Shown piece by piece: positions 27,617 through 36,665 of a DNA stretch of 57,824 nucleotides (positions are counted from its first letter, which is position 1; each line of letters begins with the position of its first letter). The stretch spans positions 1-57,824 of the forward strand of contig NZ_JAHLPN010000018.1 in NCBI RefSeq assembly GCF_018917935.1, in the 5' to 3' direction. Origin of the DNA: Kineothrix sp. MSJ-39 (lineage in GTDB: Bacteria > Bacillota > Clostridia > Lachnospirales > Lachnospiraceae). Both the position numbers and the translations under genes were made by a program. Below the pieces are notes generated by a model that was not told the DNA's origin, did no database searches, and worked only from the letters and a program-made list of their open reading frames with translations.

Positions 27617-28234
27617 ATGAAGAAAGAAACCAAAAAGGAAATTTTTTCCTGGATCTGGACACTGACAGTTGCGTTTGTGATCGCACTGTTTTTAAATCAT
27701 TATATTATTGTCAATGCAAATGTACCGACGGGATCAATGGAAAATACGATCCAGCCGGGAGACCGTCTGATCGGTTTCCGCCTTTCTTACCAGAAGGAAG
27801 GACCTGCACGTGGAGATATTGTTATCTTCCGCTATCCGGTGGATGAGGACGAAATCTATATCAAGCGTGTGATCGGACTTCCGGGAGAAACACTGGAGAT
27901 CAGAGATGCAAAGGTCTACATTGATCACAGTGAAACACCGCTTGATGAGCCTTACCTCAAGGAAGACTGGGTTGCCATGAATGATGGGCTGACTTATGAA
28001 ATCCCAGAGGAATGCTATTTTGTGATGGGAGATAACCGGAACAATTCTGCGGATGGAAGATACTGGGCGATGGAAGCAGTTGATTATGGACTGGCGGATA
28101 GTGTGGAAGATGCGACAGCACAGGGATATTGCTTCGTAAACAGGGATCAGATACTTGGAAAAGCGATCTTCCGCTATTTTCCAAAGCCTACGCTGTTAAA
28201 TCAGTCGCCATATGAGGAAGATGCAAAACAATAA
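27617..28234 (+). CDS. lepB: Signal peptidase I
   Basis: 205 residues from ATG 27617, just after the trpZ stop; a GTG at 27605 overlaps trpZ and is a weaker choice, and no strong ribosome site is visible for either. One N-terminal membrane segment (about 12-32) is followed by the catalytic Ser in NVPTGSMENTI, the Lys base in IYIKRVIGLPGE and the box E-like GDNRNNSADGRYW. It removes signal peptides on the outer face of the membrane. Its place behind trpXYZ means it may partly follow Trp T-box control; an internal promoter was not found. Confidence 0.92.
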   Translation: MKKETKKEIFSWIWTLTVAFVIALFLNHYIIVNANVPTGSMENTIQPGDRLIGFRLSYQKEGPARGDIVIFRYPVDEDEIYIKRVIGLPGETLEIRDAKVYIDHSETPLDEPYLKEDWVAMNDGLTYEIPEECYFVMGDNRNNSADGRYWAMEAVDYGLADSVEDATAQGYCFVNRDQILGKAIFRYFPKPTLLNQSPYEEDAKQ

Positions 28235-28253
28235 AATATGACAGACATAAAAT

Positions 28254-28284
28254 AAGCCGCATGCAACCAGCATGCGGCTTTGCT
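28254..28284. terminator. Bidirectional terminator between lepB and pyrI
   Basis: The stem AAGCCGCATGC/GCATGCGGCTT (28254-28264 with 28270-28280) has T-rich sequence on both sides. It separates two convergent genes. Confidence 0.85.
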
Positions 28285-28288
28285 TATC

Positions 28289-28732
28289 TTATTGATAGAA
28301 CAGATCTCTTTTTCTGCATTTCTCTTCACAATATTTGCAACGGTAAATTTCTTTCTTCTCATCGGCCAGTACGAAGATGTGTGGCAGCTCCTGCTCAATG
28401 GAAGTGATGCAGCGAGGGTTACGACATTTGATGACGTTTTTGATCTCCTTTGGCAGGCTCAGATCTCTTTTTTCTACGATCTTGCCGTCCTTGATCACAT
28501 TGACGGTGATGTTATGGTCGATAAAACCGAGAACATCGATATTCAATGTATTAATATCACATTCTACCTTCAGGATATCTTTTTTCCCTTTTTTGTTACT
28601 GCGTGCATTTTTGATGATCGCAACGGTACAATCCAGTTTATCAAGCTGGAGCAGGTGATAGATTGTCAGGCTCTTGCCTGCTTCGATATGATCCAGTACA
28701 AATCCTTCTTCAATTTTTCCTACATTTAACAT
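28289..28732 (-). CDS. pyrI: Aspartate carbamoyltransferase regulatory chain
   Basis: 147 residues. It is the PyrI family chain that binds nucleotide effectors and holds the catalytic trimers of ATCase together. The N-terminal allosteric domain begins LNVGKIEEGFVLDHI. The C-terminal zinc domain has four Cys, CRNPRC and CKYCEEKC (about 109-138). GAAGGAG precedes the ATG. It follows pyrB by 93 bp on the same strand, so ATCase here should be the regulated PyrBI form, unlike the unregulated PyrB of Bacillus. Confidence 0.93.
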   Translation of the reverse strand: MLNVGKIEEGFVLDHIEAGKSLTIYHLLQLDKLDCTVAIIKNARSNKKGKKDILKVECDINTLNIDVLGFIDHNITVNVIKDGKIVEKRDLSLPKEIKNVIKCRNPRCITSIEQELPHIFVLADEKKEIYRCKYCEEKCRKRDLFYQ

Positions 28733-28825
28733 GGTTGTCTCCTTCTATATATATTGCTCTGTGAATATATGGTAAAATGCTTTCCCCGTGTAGTTACAGT
28801 AACGATTCAGCACCCCATTTGCCAT

Positions 28826-29737
28826 TTACGCAAGATCAAGCAGTGTCAGGATCAGTGCCATACGGACATAGACACCGTATTGTACCTGCTTGAAGTATAC
28901 AGCTCTCGGATCGTCGTCCACTTCAACGGAAATTTCATTGACACGTGGAAGCGGATGGAGTACAAGCATATCCGGTTTGGCAAGTTCCATTTTCTGTTTG
29001 TTCAGAATATAGAAATCTTTTAATCTGACATAATCTTCTTCGTTGAAGAAACGTTCCTTCTGGACTCTTGTCATGTAAAGCAGATCCAGATCTGCGATCG
29101 TATCTTCCAGACTGGTGTTTTCTTCATAAGAGATGCCCATTTCTTTGAGCATGTCCGTGATATAATCCGGAACACGCAGCTCTTCCGGGGAGATAAATAC
29201 AAAGTGGATATCCTCATAACGTACCAGTGCACGGATCAGGGAGTGAACGGTACGACCGAATTTCAGGTCGCCGCAAAGCCCGATCGTGAAATGATCCAGA
29301 CGGCCTTTCAGGCTGCGGATCGTCAAAAGGTCTGTCAGTGTCTGGGTCGGATGCTGATGTCCGCCGTCTCCGGCGTTGATGACCGGAATGCGGGAATGTG
29401 CAGCAGCAACCATCGGTGCACCTTCCTTTGGATGACGCATGGCGCAGATATCTGCAAAACAGGAAATAACGCGGATCGTATCGGAAACGCTTTCTCCCTT
29501 GGAAGCGGAAGAGGAACCTGCATCGGAAAAACCGATGACTTGTCCGCCAAGATTGATCATGGCACTTTCAAAACTTAAACGCGTTCTGGTACTTGGCTCA
29601 TAGAAGCAGGTTGCAAGCTTCTTTCCGTCGCACTTGTGTGCGTATTTCTGTGGATTCTTTTCGATGTCTGCAGCAAGATCAAATAATTGCGTCAGCTCAT
29701 CTGTCGTAAAATCCAGTGGACTCATCAAATGTCTCAT
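28826..29737 (-). CDS. pyrB: Aspartate carbamoyltransferase catalytic chain
   Basis: 303 residues from the ATG at 29737, with AAAGGAG ahead and the family-typical start [10 protein letters not shown]. An in-frame ATG at 29764, behind an even better AGGAGGG, would add nine residues. It catalyses carbamoyl phosphate plus aspartate to carbamoyl aspartate in pyrimidine synthesis. The carbamoyl phosphate site [16 protein letters not shown] (about 48-63), the SASKGES loop (about 78) and [15 protein letters not shown] (about 131) are intact. It forms an operon with pyrI. Confidence 0.95.
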   Translation of the reverse strand: MRHLMSPLDFTTDELTQLFDLAADIEKNPQKYAHKCDGKKLATCFYEPSTRTRLSFESAMINLGGQVIGFSDAGSSSASKGESVSDTIRVISCFADICAMRHPKEGAPMVAAAHSRIPVINAGDGGHQHPTQTLTDLLTIRSLKGRLDHFTIGLCGDLKFGRTVHSLIRALVRYEDIHFVFISPEELRVPDYITDMLKEMGISYEENTSLEDTIADLDLLYMTRVQKERFFNEEDYVRLKDFYILNKQKMELAKPDMLVLHPLPRVNEISVEVDDDPRAVYFKQVQYGVYVRMALILTLLDLA

Positions 29738-29764
29738 AGTTTGTTCTCCTTTATATGATGTCAT

Positions 29765-29862
29765 CAGGGCTCCCTCCTCATGACGTTATTTGGAACCGCA
29801 GCTCATGCAGAATTTGCTGCGCAAATGAGCCGCGGCTACATCATGCATCTTCAATGCATGAC
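29765..29862 (-). promoter_or_regulatory. Structured pyrB leader with two hairpins
   Basis: Hairpin A is TCATGCAT/ATGCATGA (29841-29848 with 29854-29861). Hairpin B pairs 29796-29806 with 29825-29835, with an inner GCAG/CTGC. There is no T-run after either, so they are not intrinsic terminators. They lie between the nitroreductase terminator and the pyrB ribosome site and may be a regulatory leader. The mechanism is unknown. Confidence 0.45.
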
Positions 29863-29871
29863 ATTACATAA

Positions 29872-29907
29872 ATAGAATCGAAGGGAAATGATTCTCTTCG
29901 ATTCTAT
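29872..29907 (-). terminator. Probable terminator of the nitroreductase gene
   Basis: A perfect 12-bp stem (29872-29883 with 29896-29907) begins 5 bp past the stop codon. The T-run on the minus strand is interrupted. Confidence 0.6.
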
Positions 29908-29911
29908 CAGT

Positions 29912-30451
29912 TTACTTATACGTTAATAAATCGGCTACAGCTTTTCTTTTTGGAGCTGCAGGTGTTTCATCCGGATATCCGACCGGGATGAGTGCTACCA
30001 GTTCTCTGTCTTCCGGGATCTCTAATAAAGAAGTAATTTTATCATTGTCAAATAATCCCATGATAACGGTGCCAAGACCTGCTTCATAGGCGGCTAAACA
30101 AAATGTCTGGCTGGCAACACCGGCATCAAACATCTGCCAGGTGTCTCCACGCCCTGTAGAGAAGGAACCGTCTCTTTCGTAGCCACATCTGTTTTTGATA
30201 ACAGTAACAGCGATTAAAAGCGGTGCATTTTCAATAATTTTACCATTATTTGGGAAAATAGTGGTACAGTCACGACCGATCTTGTCTTTCAATTCGCCTT
30301 CGATCGCGATATAGCGGATCGTCTGGGAATGCTTCCAGCTTGGTGAATAAGAAGCTGCTTCGATCACGGATTCCAGCAGTGCGTGATCAACCGGATCCGG
30401 TTTATACTTTCTGATACTTCTACGTCCATAAATACATTCTTTTGCAGTCAT
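29912..30451 (-). CDS. Nitroreductase-family flavoprotein
   Basis: 179 residues, the short FMN-dependent form. It starts MTAKECIYGRRSIRKYKP, with the family Arg-rich FMN phosphate site RRSIRKY. AAYEAGLGTVIMGLF (about 120) and ELVALIPVGYPDE (about 155) are the usual C-terminal blocks. It reduces nitro, quinone or similar acceptors with NAD(P)H; the natural substrate cannot be named. AAGGAGG precedes the ATG. It is transcribed from its own promoter, divergent from the MATE gene. Confidence 0.88.
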   Translation of the reverse strand: MTAKECIYGRRSIRKYKPDPVDHALLESVIEAASYSPSWKHSQTIRYIAIEGELKDKIGRDCTTIFPNNGKIIENAPLLIAVTVIKNRCGYERDGSFSTGRGDTWQMFDAGVASQTFCLAAYEAGLGTVIMGLFDNDKITSLLEIPEDRELVALIPVGYPDETPAAPKRKAVADLLTYK

Positions 30452-30483
30452 AAGTTCCTCCTTCTGATTTGCTTTTGCCTATT

Positions 30484-30512
30484 ATATTAGCATACCATTT
30501 TGCCACTTGCAA
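30484..30512 (-). promoter_or_regulatory. Promoter of the nitroreductase gene
   Basis: On the minus strand: TTGCAA (30512-30507), a 17-bp spacer and TAATAT (30489-30484). Confidence 0.75.
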
Positions 30513-30585
30513 TGCTTATCCGGGAATAAAAATGAAACAATATTGCCAGAAAAAGAGCATTATTTTGCTCACTTTATTTTAGCGC

Positions 30586-30613
30586 TTGCAAATTGATAAA
30601 AAGCTGATAAAAT
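30586..30613 (+). promoter_or_regulatory. Promoter of the MATE exporter gene
   Basis: TTGCAA (30586-30591), a 16-bp spacer and TAAAAT (30608-30613). Transcription starting near 30620 rules out the earliest in-frame ATG at 30612. Confidence 0.65.
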
Positions 30614-30689
30614 GCAGCGAGGAAGGAAATCTGAAGCAGTGGATTTCCGTGGATGGATAGAGAATATAAATGAGATAAAGGAGTTAATC

Positions 30690-32054
30690 ATGGAACTGGA
30701 TATGACAAAAGGAAAACCGATGGGTCTGATGCTGCGTTTTCTGCTCCCGGTAGCGATCGGTAATATTTTTCAGCAGTTATATAATACGGTAGACAGTATT
30801 ATCGTAGGTCGTTTTGTCGGTGTTGGAGCTCTTGCCGCAGTAGGAAGTACCGGAACGATCATGTTTCTGATCCTCGGCTTTTTATCCGGACTGACATCAG
30901 GCTTCACGGTGCTTGTATCGCAGAGATTTGGTGCGGGTGATATCAAAGGCATGAAAAGAGCAGTGGGAAATGCTGCGCTTCTGGCTGTGATCGTATCAGC
31001 GGTCATGACCTTCTTCAGCATGGTTTTTATGAAACAGCTTTTGACACTGATGAACACGCCTGCGGACATTTTTCAGGATGCGTATGATTATATTATTGTG
31101 ATCTGCGGCGGTATTTTCTGTAATGTTCTGTATAATATGATGGCAGCGGTTCTGCGTGCGGTCGGCAACAGCAAAGTGCCGCTTTATTTCCTGCTGGTTT
31201 CCGTTGTGCTGAACTGCGGGCTGGATCTGTTTCTGATCATTGTCTGTGATATGGGTGTGGCAGGTGCTGCCTGGGCAACAATCATTTCTCAGGGCGTATC
31301 CGGTGTATTGTGTCTCTTCTATGTATATAAGAAGATGGAGATCCTGCATCCGGGAAAAGGAAACTGGAAGCTGGAGCATACGCTTAGCATGCAGCAGTTA
31401 GCAATCGGTATTCCGATGGCACTGCAGTTCTCCATTACGGCGGTCGGTGCGATCATTTTGCAGAGCGCGTTGAATCTGCTCGGTTCTGTCATGGTGGCAG
31501 CTTATACTGCAGCCTCCAAGGTGGAGCAGGTCGTGACACAGCCGTTCCTTGCCATGGGAGCCACAATGGCGACCTACAGCGCACAGAATATGGGGATCGG
31601 AGATATCAAACGGATCCGTAAGGGTGTGGCAGCAGCCAATCTGATGACGATCGTTTACGCAGTTGTGATCGGTGTACTTGTGGCTACAGCACTTGTTTCG
31701 GTCGTTCCTGTTTTTGTGACCGGTGACAATGTGCAGGCGGTAGTCGATGCAGCGGCAATTTATATGCGTATCAGTGCACTTTGCTATATCCCGCTTGGAA
31801 TGATCTTCGTATTCCGTAATGTACTGCAGGGCGCAGGCTATGGGTTCCTGCCAATGATGGGCGGCGTTGTAGAACTTGTCTGCCGTACGATCTTTGCATT
31901 TCTTGCAGCATATCACCACAGCTACACGGGCGTCTGTATTGCCAATGTCAGTGCGTGGGTAGGTGCAGGCTTCTTTTTACTGGCTGCCTACTTATATAAA
32001 ATGAAACGCATTGAAACAGGCATGCAGAAAACGACGTCAGTGCATGGTGTTTAA
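30690..32054 (+). CDS. MATE-family multidrug/metabolite exporter
   Basis: 454 residues from ATG 30690, after AAAGGAG; the open frame reaches back to 30612, but that ATG falls at the promoter. Twelve predicted membrane helices form two homologous halves. The N-terminal MATE blocks are LLPVAIGNIFQQLYNTVDSIIVGRFVG and GLTSGFTVLVSQRFGAGD. It exports organic cations or metabolites using an ion gradient. The substrate is unknown. Its 3' end overlaps the convergent CmpB-like gene by 18 bp. Confidence 0.92.
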   Translation: MELDMTKGKPMGLMLRFLLPVAIGNIFQQLYNTVDSIIVGRFVGVGALAAVGSTGTIMFLILGFLSGLTSGFTVLVSQRFGAGDIKGMKRAVGNAALLAVIVSAVMTFFSMVFMKQLLTLMNTPADIFQDAYDYIIVICGGIFCNVLYNMMAAVLRAVGNSKVPLYFLLVSVVLNCGLDLFLIIVCDMGVAGAAWATIISQGVSGVLCLFYVYKKMEILHPGKGNWKLEHTLSMQQLAIGIPMALQFSITAVGAIILQSALNLLGSVMVAAYTAASKVEQVVTQPFLAMGATMATYSAQNMGIGDIKRIRKGVAAANLMTIVYAVVIGVLVATALVSVVPVFVTGDNVQAVVDAAAIYMRISALCYIPLGMIFVFRNVLQGAGYGFLPMMGGVVELVCRTIFAFLAAYHHSYTGVCIANVSAWVGAGFFLLAAYLYKMKRIETGMQKTTSVHGV

Positions 32055-32423
32055 GATATATTCATAAAGAAGCCCTGTACCAAACCAGCAGGGCGCATAA
32101 TCCAGTCGGATCACTCCGTCGATATTGAGCGGAGCCTCCGAATAATCCCACGGGCAGGCATGCTTCTTCTGAAGCAGTCTGCCCGTTATAAATTCTGTGA
32201 TAAAGATACAGACGGTATAGACGCTGCCCCGTAAAAGAAGCGGTTTGCCCTTTAACAGTCTGAACACAGGCTGCAGGAGGACAGCCATTCCGTAGATCGG
32301 AAACATCCAGAGGGAAGTATTGCCTTTCAGGCGGATATCATGTTTTTTTATTGTGCAGGCGGCGGTAAAAATGATCTCCAGACACCAGCCGACGACACCA
32401 CAGGTTAAGAATTTTTTTATCAT
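32037..32423 (-). CDS. CmpB-type (PF06541-like) small membrane protein
   Basis: 128 residues with about four hydrophobic segments. It matches the pattern of the putative ABC-transporter type IV (CmpB) family: GWCLEIIFTA near the N terminus, LKGNTSLWMFPIYGM, RGSVYTVCIFITEFITG and CPWDYSEAPLNIDGVIRLDYAPCWF. Function is not established. No strong ribosome site precedes the ATG, so the start is uncertain. It converges on the MATE gene and overlaps it by 18 bp. Confidence 0.75.
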   Translation of the reverse strand: MIKKFLTCGVVGWCLEIIFTAACTIKKHDIRLKGNTSLWMFPIYGMAVLLQPVFRLLKGKPLLLRGSVYTVCIFITEFITGRLLQKKHACPWDYSEAPLNIDGVIRLDYAPCWFGTGLLYEYILNTMH

Positions 32424-32537
32424 ACTTGCAGTATTGACAAAATTACTTTTTTTATTCTGTAAAAAATTGTATACTGGATAGGATGATGTGAGAAAAAGCA
32501 GATGGGACAGTCTGCATGAGATTGGGAAGTATAAAGC

Positions 32538-33842
32538 ATGAATGAAAAAGAGGCAATGGAATATATTGCATACTTAAATACACTTGGCAGTAAGCTGGGG
32601 CTGACTGTGATACAGGAGCTTTTGAGAAGAGCGGGAGATCCGCAGAAGGAGCTTAACTTTATCCATATCGCAGGGACGAACGGGAAAGGCTCGGTATCTG
32701 CTTTTTTGTCCAATATCCTGATGGCGGCGGGGTACAGAGTTGGACGTTATAATTCGCCGACGATACGCACCTATCGGGAACGGATCTGTGTCAATCAGTC
32801 CATGATCACCAAGACTGCATTGTGCAGGCTGCTGACGCAGATAAAAACGTATTGTGATGAAATGGTGGCGGACGGCTTTGCACATCCGACTTCTTTTGAA
32901 GTGGAAACGGTGCTCGGCTTTCTTTATTATAAGGAAAAGAACTGTGATATGGTTGTTTTGGAAACAGGAATGGGCGGCAGGCTGGATGCGACCAATGTCA
33001 TACCGGATACACAAAAGCTCCTGGCGGTATTTGCTTCTATCAGCATGGATCATATGGCATTTCTGGGTGACAGCCTTGAGCAGATCGCAAAAGAAAAGGC
33101 GGGTATCATCACACAGGGCTGCAGTGTGGTAACGATGGAACAGCGTGAGCCTGTCATGGATGTACTCAGGGCGGTCTGCAAAGAAAAACAGGCAGCACTG
33201 ACAGTCAGCGAACCGGAGGCTGCTTCATCCATTCATTACGGGCTGGAAAAACAGACCTTTTTATACAGGAACAGATTACCGGTCACGATCCGTCTGGCAG
33301 GCAATTACCAGATCGCAAATGCCCTGCTTTCCCTGCGGGCAGCAGAGATTTTGCAGCAGAAGGGATACAGGATATCAGACAGGGCGATCTTAAAGGGCAT
33401 GGAGCAGACCAGATGGCACGGCAGGTTCGAGATATTGTCCAAAAAACCGTATTTTATCGTGGATGGCGCACATAATGAAGATGCTGCAAGAAAGCTGGCG
33501 CAGACCGTGCAATTCTATTTTACAAATAAGAAGATTATTTATATAATGGGAGTATTAAGGGATAAAGAATATGAAAAGATCGCAGAGATCATGAGTCCCT
33601 TTGCAGACAGTATCATCACAGTCAGAACGCCCGGTAATCCGAGAGCGTTGTCTGCCCTTACACTGGCAGAAACTGTGGCGAAGTATCATAACCGTGTGAC
33701 GGCAGCAGACAGTTTAGAGGAAGCTGTGGAGATGAGCTATCTTCTGGCAGATAAGGACAGCGTGATCCTGGCATTTGGATCGCTTTCCTATCTGGGACAG
33801 ATCATGGATATTATAGACAAGATGAAAACGAAGAGAGCGTGA
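32538..33842 (+). CDS. folC: Folylpolyglutamate synthase/dihydrofolate synthase
   Basis: 434 residues, typical for FolC, a Mur-ligase relative that adds glutamate to dihydropteroate or folates. The ATP loop [18 protein letters not shown] lies at about 46-63, with [14 protein letters not shown]-type residues at about 140 and [21 protein letters not shown] at about 296. It is the first gene of a folate operon continuing with folE, an HD protein, folP and folBK. GGGAAG lies before the ATG. Confidence 0.94.
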   Translation: MNEKEAMEYIAYLNTLGSKLGLTVIQELLRRAGDPQKELNFIHIAGTNGKGSVSAFLSNILMAAGYRVGRYNSPTIRTYRERICVNQSMITKTALCRLLTQIKTYCDEMVADGFAHPTSFEVETVLGFLYYKEKNCDMVVLETGMGGRLDATNVIPDTQKLLAVFASISMDHMAFLGDSLEQIAKEKAGIITQGCSVVTMEQREPVMDVLRAVCKEKQAALTVSEPEAASSIHYGLEKQTFLYRNRLPVTIRLAGNYQIANALLSLRAAEILQQKGYRISDRAILKGMEQTRWHGRFEILSKKPYFIVDGAHNEDAARKLAQTVQFYFTNKKIIYIMGVLRDKEYEKIAEIMSPFADSIITVRTPGNPRALSALTLAETVAKYHNRVTAADSLEEAVEMSYLLADKDSVILAFGSLSYLGQIMDIIDKMKTKRA

Positions 33843-33847
33843 AAAGA

Positions 33848-34405
33848 ATGGTAGATAAACAGAAGGTAGAGCAGGCGGTCCGGTTATTACTGGAAGGGCT
33901 CGGAGAAGATACCGAAAGAGAAGGACTGAAGGAAACACCGGCGCGGATCGCAAGGATGTATGAGGAACTGATGGCGGGAATGGATGAAGATGCGGCAGTG
34001 CATCTGTCTAAGACATTTACCTCTCAAAATACAGGCATTGTGCTGGAAAAGGATATTACCTTTTATTCCATGTGTGAGCATCATATGCTTCCTTTTTACG
34101 GAAAAGCACATGTGGCATATATCCCGGACGGGAAGGTTGTCGGGCTGAGTAAGCTGGCAAGGACGGTAGAGGTATTTGCCAGAAGATTACAGCTGCAGGA
34201 GCAGTTGACAGATCAGATCGCAGATGCTCTGATGGATGAGCTGGGTGTCAAGGGCGCCATGGTCATGGTGCAGGCAGAGCATATGTGTATGACGATGCGT
34301 GGGATCAAGAAGCCGGGCAGCCAGACGGTGAGCATTGCGACAAGAGGCTGTTTTGCGGACAATGAAGCACTGCAGAATACATTTTTCCAGATGCTGCACA
34401 GCTAA
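33848..34405 (+). CDS. folE: GTP cyclohydrolase I
   Basis: 185 residues from ATG 33848. A GTG at 33839 overlaps the folC stop and would add three residues. The enzyme opens GTP to dihydroneopterin triphosphate, the first step of folate synthesis. Zinc ligands are in [19 protein letters not shown] (about 71-89) and [14 protein letters not shown] (about 141). [12 protein letters not shown] is the N-terminal signature. It is translationally linked to folC. Confidence 0.95.
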   Translation: MVDKQKVEQAVRLLLEGLGEDTEREGLKETPARIARMYEELMAGMDEDAAVHLSKTFTSQNTGIVLEKDITFYSMCEHHMLPFYGKAHVAYIPDGKVVGLSKLARTVEVFARRLQLQEQLTDQIADALMDELGVKGAMVMVQAEHMCMTMRGIKKPGSQTVSIATRGCFADNEALQNTFFQMLHS

Positions 34406-34441
34406 AAAGTGTGATATATCAGGAAAGGATGATGCAGAACA

Positions 34442-34939
34442 ATGGAACAGAAGAAAACAGAGCGTATCAACCGGATCTTAACCCATCCTTCCTATAAAGC
34501 ATATGTTTTCCAAAATGCCGAAAAGGAGCGGGACAGGGTGTTCTGCCATCACGATATGGGGCATTTTCTGGATGTGGCAAGACTGGCAGTGATCCTGAAT
34601 CTGACTGAAGGATATGGGCAGGATGCAGAGCTTATTTATGCTGCAGCACTTCTGCATGACGTCGGAAGGCATATCCAGTATGAGACGGGAGAAGATCATG
34701 CACTGGTCAGTGCACGGATGGCACCGGCTATTTTAAAAGACTGCGGTTTTTCGCAGGAAGAGTCGGAGCAGATCGTATCAGCGATCGCTACCCACAGACA
34801 GGTAGAGGTACGTGACAGAAAAGACTTAAACGGCCTGTTATATCGGGCTGATAAGCTGAGCCGTCCCTGCTACTGCTGCAAACAAGAAGGGGCATGCAAC
34901 TGGAAGGGCGATAAGAAAAACAGACAGCTTATCTGGTAG
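34442..34939 (+). CDS. HD-domain phosphohydrolase in folate operon
   Basis: 165 residues. The HD metal site is intact: His in HHDMGHFLDVARLA (about 36-48), HD in AALLHDVGRHIQYETGEDH (about 69-87) and Asp in LLYRADKLSRP (about 130). The C-terminal tail is Cys-rich (CYCCKQEGAC) with basic residues. HD proteins of this size hydrolyse phosphate esters or anhydrides of small molecules. Sitting between folE and folP, it is a candidate for removing phosphate from dihydroneopterin triphosphate or monophosphate; this is inference from context. Confidence 0.82.
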   Translation: MEQKKTERINRILTHPSYKAYVFQNAEKERDRVFCHHDMGHFLDVARLAVILNLTEGYGQDAELIYAAALLHDVGRHIQYETGEDHALVSARMAPAILKDCGFSQEESEQIVSAIATHRQVEVRDRKDLNGLLYRADKLSRPCYCCKQEGACNWKGDKKNRQLIW

Positions 34940-35027
34940 TGTATAAAATACCGCAGCAGAAGTGATGAGATAAAGAATTGTAGCAAAGACAGATAAACGG
35001 CAGGTTATGCAGGAGGAAACGACGGAA

Positions 35028-35837
35028 ATGATTATCGGAAACAAGACATTTGACACACAACACGAATCATACATCATGGGCATTTTGAATGTCACTCCCG
35101 ATTCCTTTTCGGATGGAGGAAAGTTCAACACTTTAGATGCAGCACTCAGACAGACCGAGCGTATGGTAGAGGAAGGTGCGGCGATCATAGATATCGGCGG
35201 TGAATCAACAAGACCGGGGTATACAAAGCTTTCCGATGAAGAGGAGATTTCCCGTGTCCTGCCTGTGATCGAGGCGGTCAAGAAGCGGTTTGATGTACCG
35301 GTTTCTCTCGATACATACAAATCCGGCGTCGCAAAAGAGGGCCTGAAAGCAGGAGCAGATATGATCAATGATATCTGGGGACTGCAATACGATCCTGCTA
35401 TGGCAAAGGTGATCGCAGACGCAGATGCGTCCTGCTGTCTGATGCACAACAGAAAGAATACGGACTATCAGGACTTTATGAAGGATGTTTTGATGGATCT
35501 GGAAAGCTCACTGGAGCTGGCAAAAAATGCGGGGATTTCCTATGATAAGATCATGATCGATCCGGGTGTCGGTTTTGCAAAATCTTATGAACAGAATCTG
35601 ACAGTCATTAAAAATGTGAGTGAGCTGCACAGTCTGGGGCTTCCGGTTCTGATGGCGGCAAGCAGAAAATCGGTTGTCGGACTCACACTGGATCTGCCAA
35701 AGGATGAAAGACTGGAAGGGACGATCGCGATCACGGTAGCATCGGTTCTTTCCGGCTGCAGTTTTATCCGGGTGCACGATGTGAAGGAAAATCTGCGTGC
35801 CATGCAGATGGCAAAGGCAATTATGCTGGCAGAGTAG
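35028..35837 (+). CDS. folP: Dihydropteroate synthase
   Basis: 269 residues from ATG 35028; an ATG at 35007 precedes the AGGAGG site and is less likely. It condenses pterin pyrophosphate with p-aminobenzoate. Signatures are MGILNVTPDSFSDGG, DIGGESTRPGY, DMINDIWGLQYD and, near the end, VHDVKENLRAMQMA. The substrate loops look complete. It is the target of sulfonamides in this family. folBK follows after 12 bp. Confidence 0.95.
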   Translation: MIIGNKTFDTQHESYIMGILNVTPDSFSDGGKFNTLDAALRQTERMVEEGAAIIDIGGESTRPGYTKLSDEEEISRVLPVIEAVKKRFDVPVSLDTYKSGVAKEGLKAGADMINDIWGLQYDPAMAKVIADADASCCLMHNRKNTDYQDFMKDVLMDLESSLELAKNAGISYDKIMIDPGVGFAKSYEQNLTVIKNVSELHSLGLPVLMAASRKSVVGLTLDLPKDERLEGTIAITVASVLSGCSFIRVHDVKENLRAMQMAKAIMLAE

Positions 35838-35849
35838 AAAGAGGAACGC

Positions 35850-36665
35850 ATGGATTATATTACGATCAAAAATCTGAAGATATTTGCACATCACGGTGTG
35901 TTTGCGCAGGAAACGGAAAACGGACAGAACTTTTATGTGAATGCAAAGCTCTATGTGGATATGGAGCGGGCAGGTGCAACGGATGCACTGAATGATGCAG
36001 TCAATTATGGAGAAGTCTGCCTGTTTCTGGACAGCTTTTTAAAGGAGCATACCTATAAGCTGCTGGAAAAGGCGGTAACAGAGACGATGCAGGCGGTTCT
36101 GCTGCAGTTTCCGGCTGTTAGCGGACTGGAACTGGAGCTTAGTAAGCCACAGGCACCAATTCCGCTTTCCTTTGAAACGGTATCCGTGACAAGATCCCTG
36201 TTCTGGCACAAGGTGTATCTGGGGATCGGTTCTAATCTGGGTGATAAGAAAGAATTTCTGGAGCATGCGGTTGAAAAGCTGAAGCTTGATCAGGCATTCC
36301 GAAAGCTGCGGACTTCGGACTGGATCGTGACAAAGCCTTATGGCGGTGTGGAGCAGGATGATTTCTTAAACGGTGCGATCGAGGCGGAAACATTCCTTTC
36401 ACCCGATGCGCTGCTTGATAAGTTGCATGGGATCGAGCAGGAGGCGGGAAGAGAGAGAAAGATCCACTGGGGACCAAGGACACTGGATCTGGATATTTTA
36501 CTGTACGATCACAAGATCATAGATACAGAAAAACTGACGGTCCCGCATATAGATATGCAAAACCGCCAGTTTGTATTGGAGCCGCTTTCACAGTTAGCAC
36601 CGGCTTACATGCATCCGGTGCTGCATAAGACGATCAGTCAATTGCTTGCAGAGCTGCAGCCTTAG
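35850..36665 (+). CDS. folB-folK: Bifunctional dihydroneopterin aldolase/HPPK
   Basis: 271 residues. Residues 1-118 are FolB (ITIKNLKIFAHHGVFAQE, catalytic Lys region KLLEKAVTE). Residues about 120-271 are FolK (YLGIGSNLGDKKEFLEHA, GPRTLDLDILLYD, VPHIDMQNRQFVLEPL). Together they convert dihydroneopterin to hydroxymethyl-dihydropterin and pyrophosphorylate it for FolP. The fusion is common in Clostridia. The last 32 bp overlap the convergent DUF5050-type gene. Confidence 0.94.
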   Translation: MDYITIKNLKIFAHHGVFAQETENGQNFYVNAKLYVDMERAGATDALNDAVNYGEVCLFLDSFLKEHTYKLLEKAVTETMQAVLLQFPAVSGLELELSKPQAPIPLSFETVSVTRSLFWHKVYLGIGSNLGDKKEFLEHAVEKLKLDQAFRKLRTSDWIVTKPYGGVEQDDFLNGAIEAETFLSPDALLDKLHGIEQEAGRERKIHWGPRTLDLDILLYDHKIIDTEKLTVPHIDMQNRQFVLEPLSQLAPAYMHPVLHKTISQLLAELQP

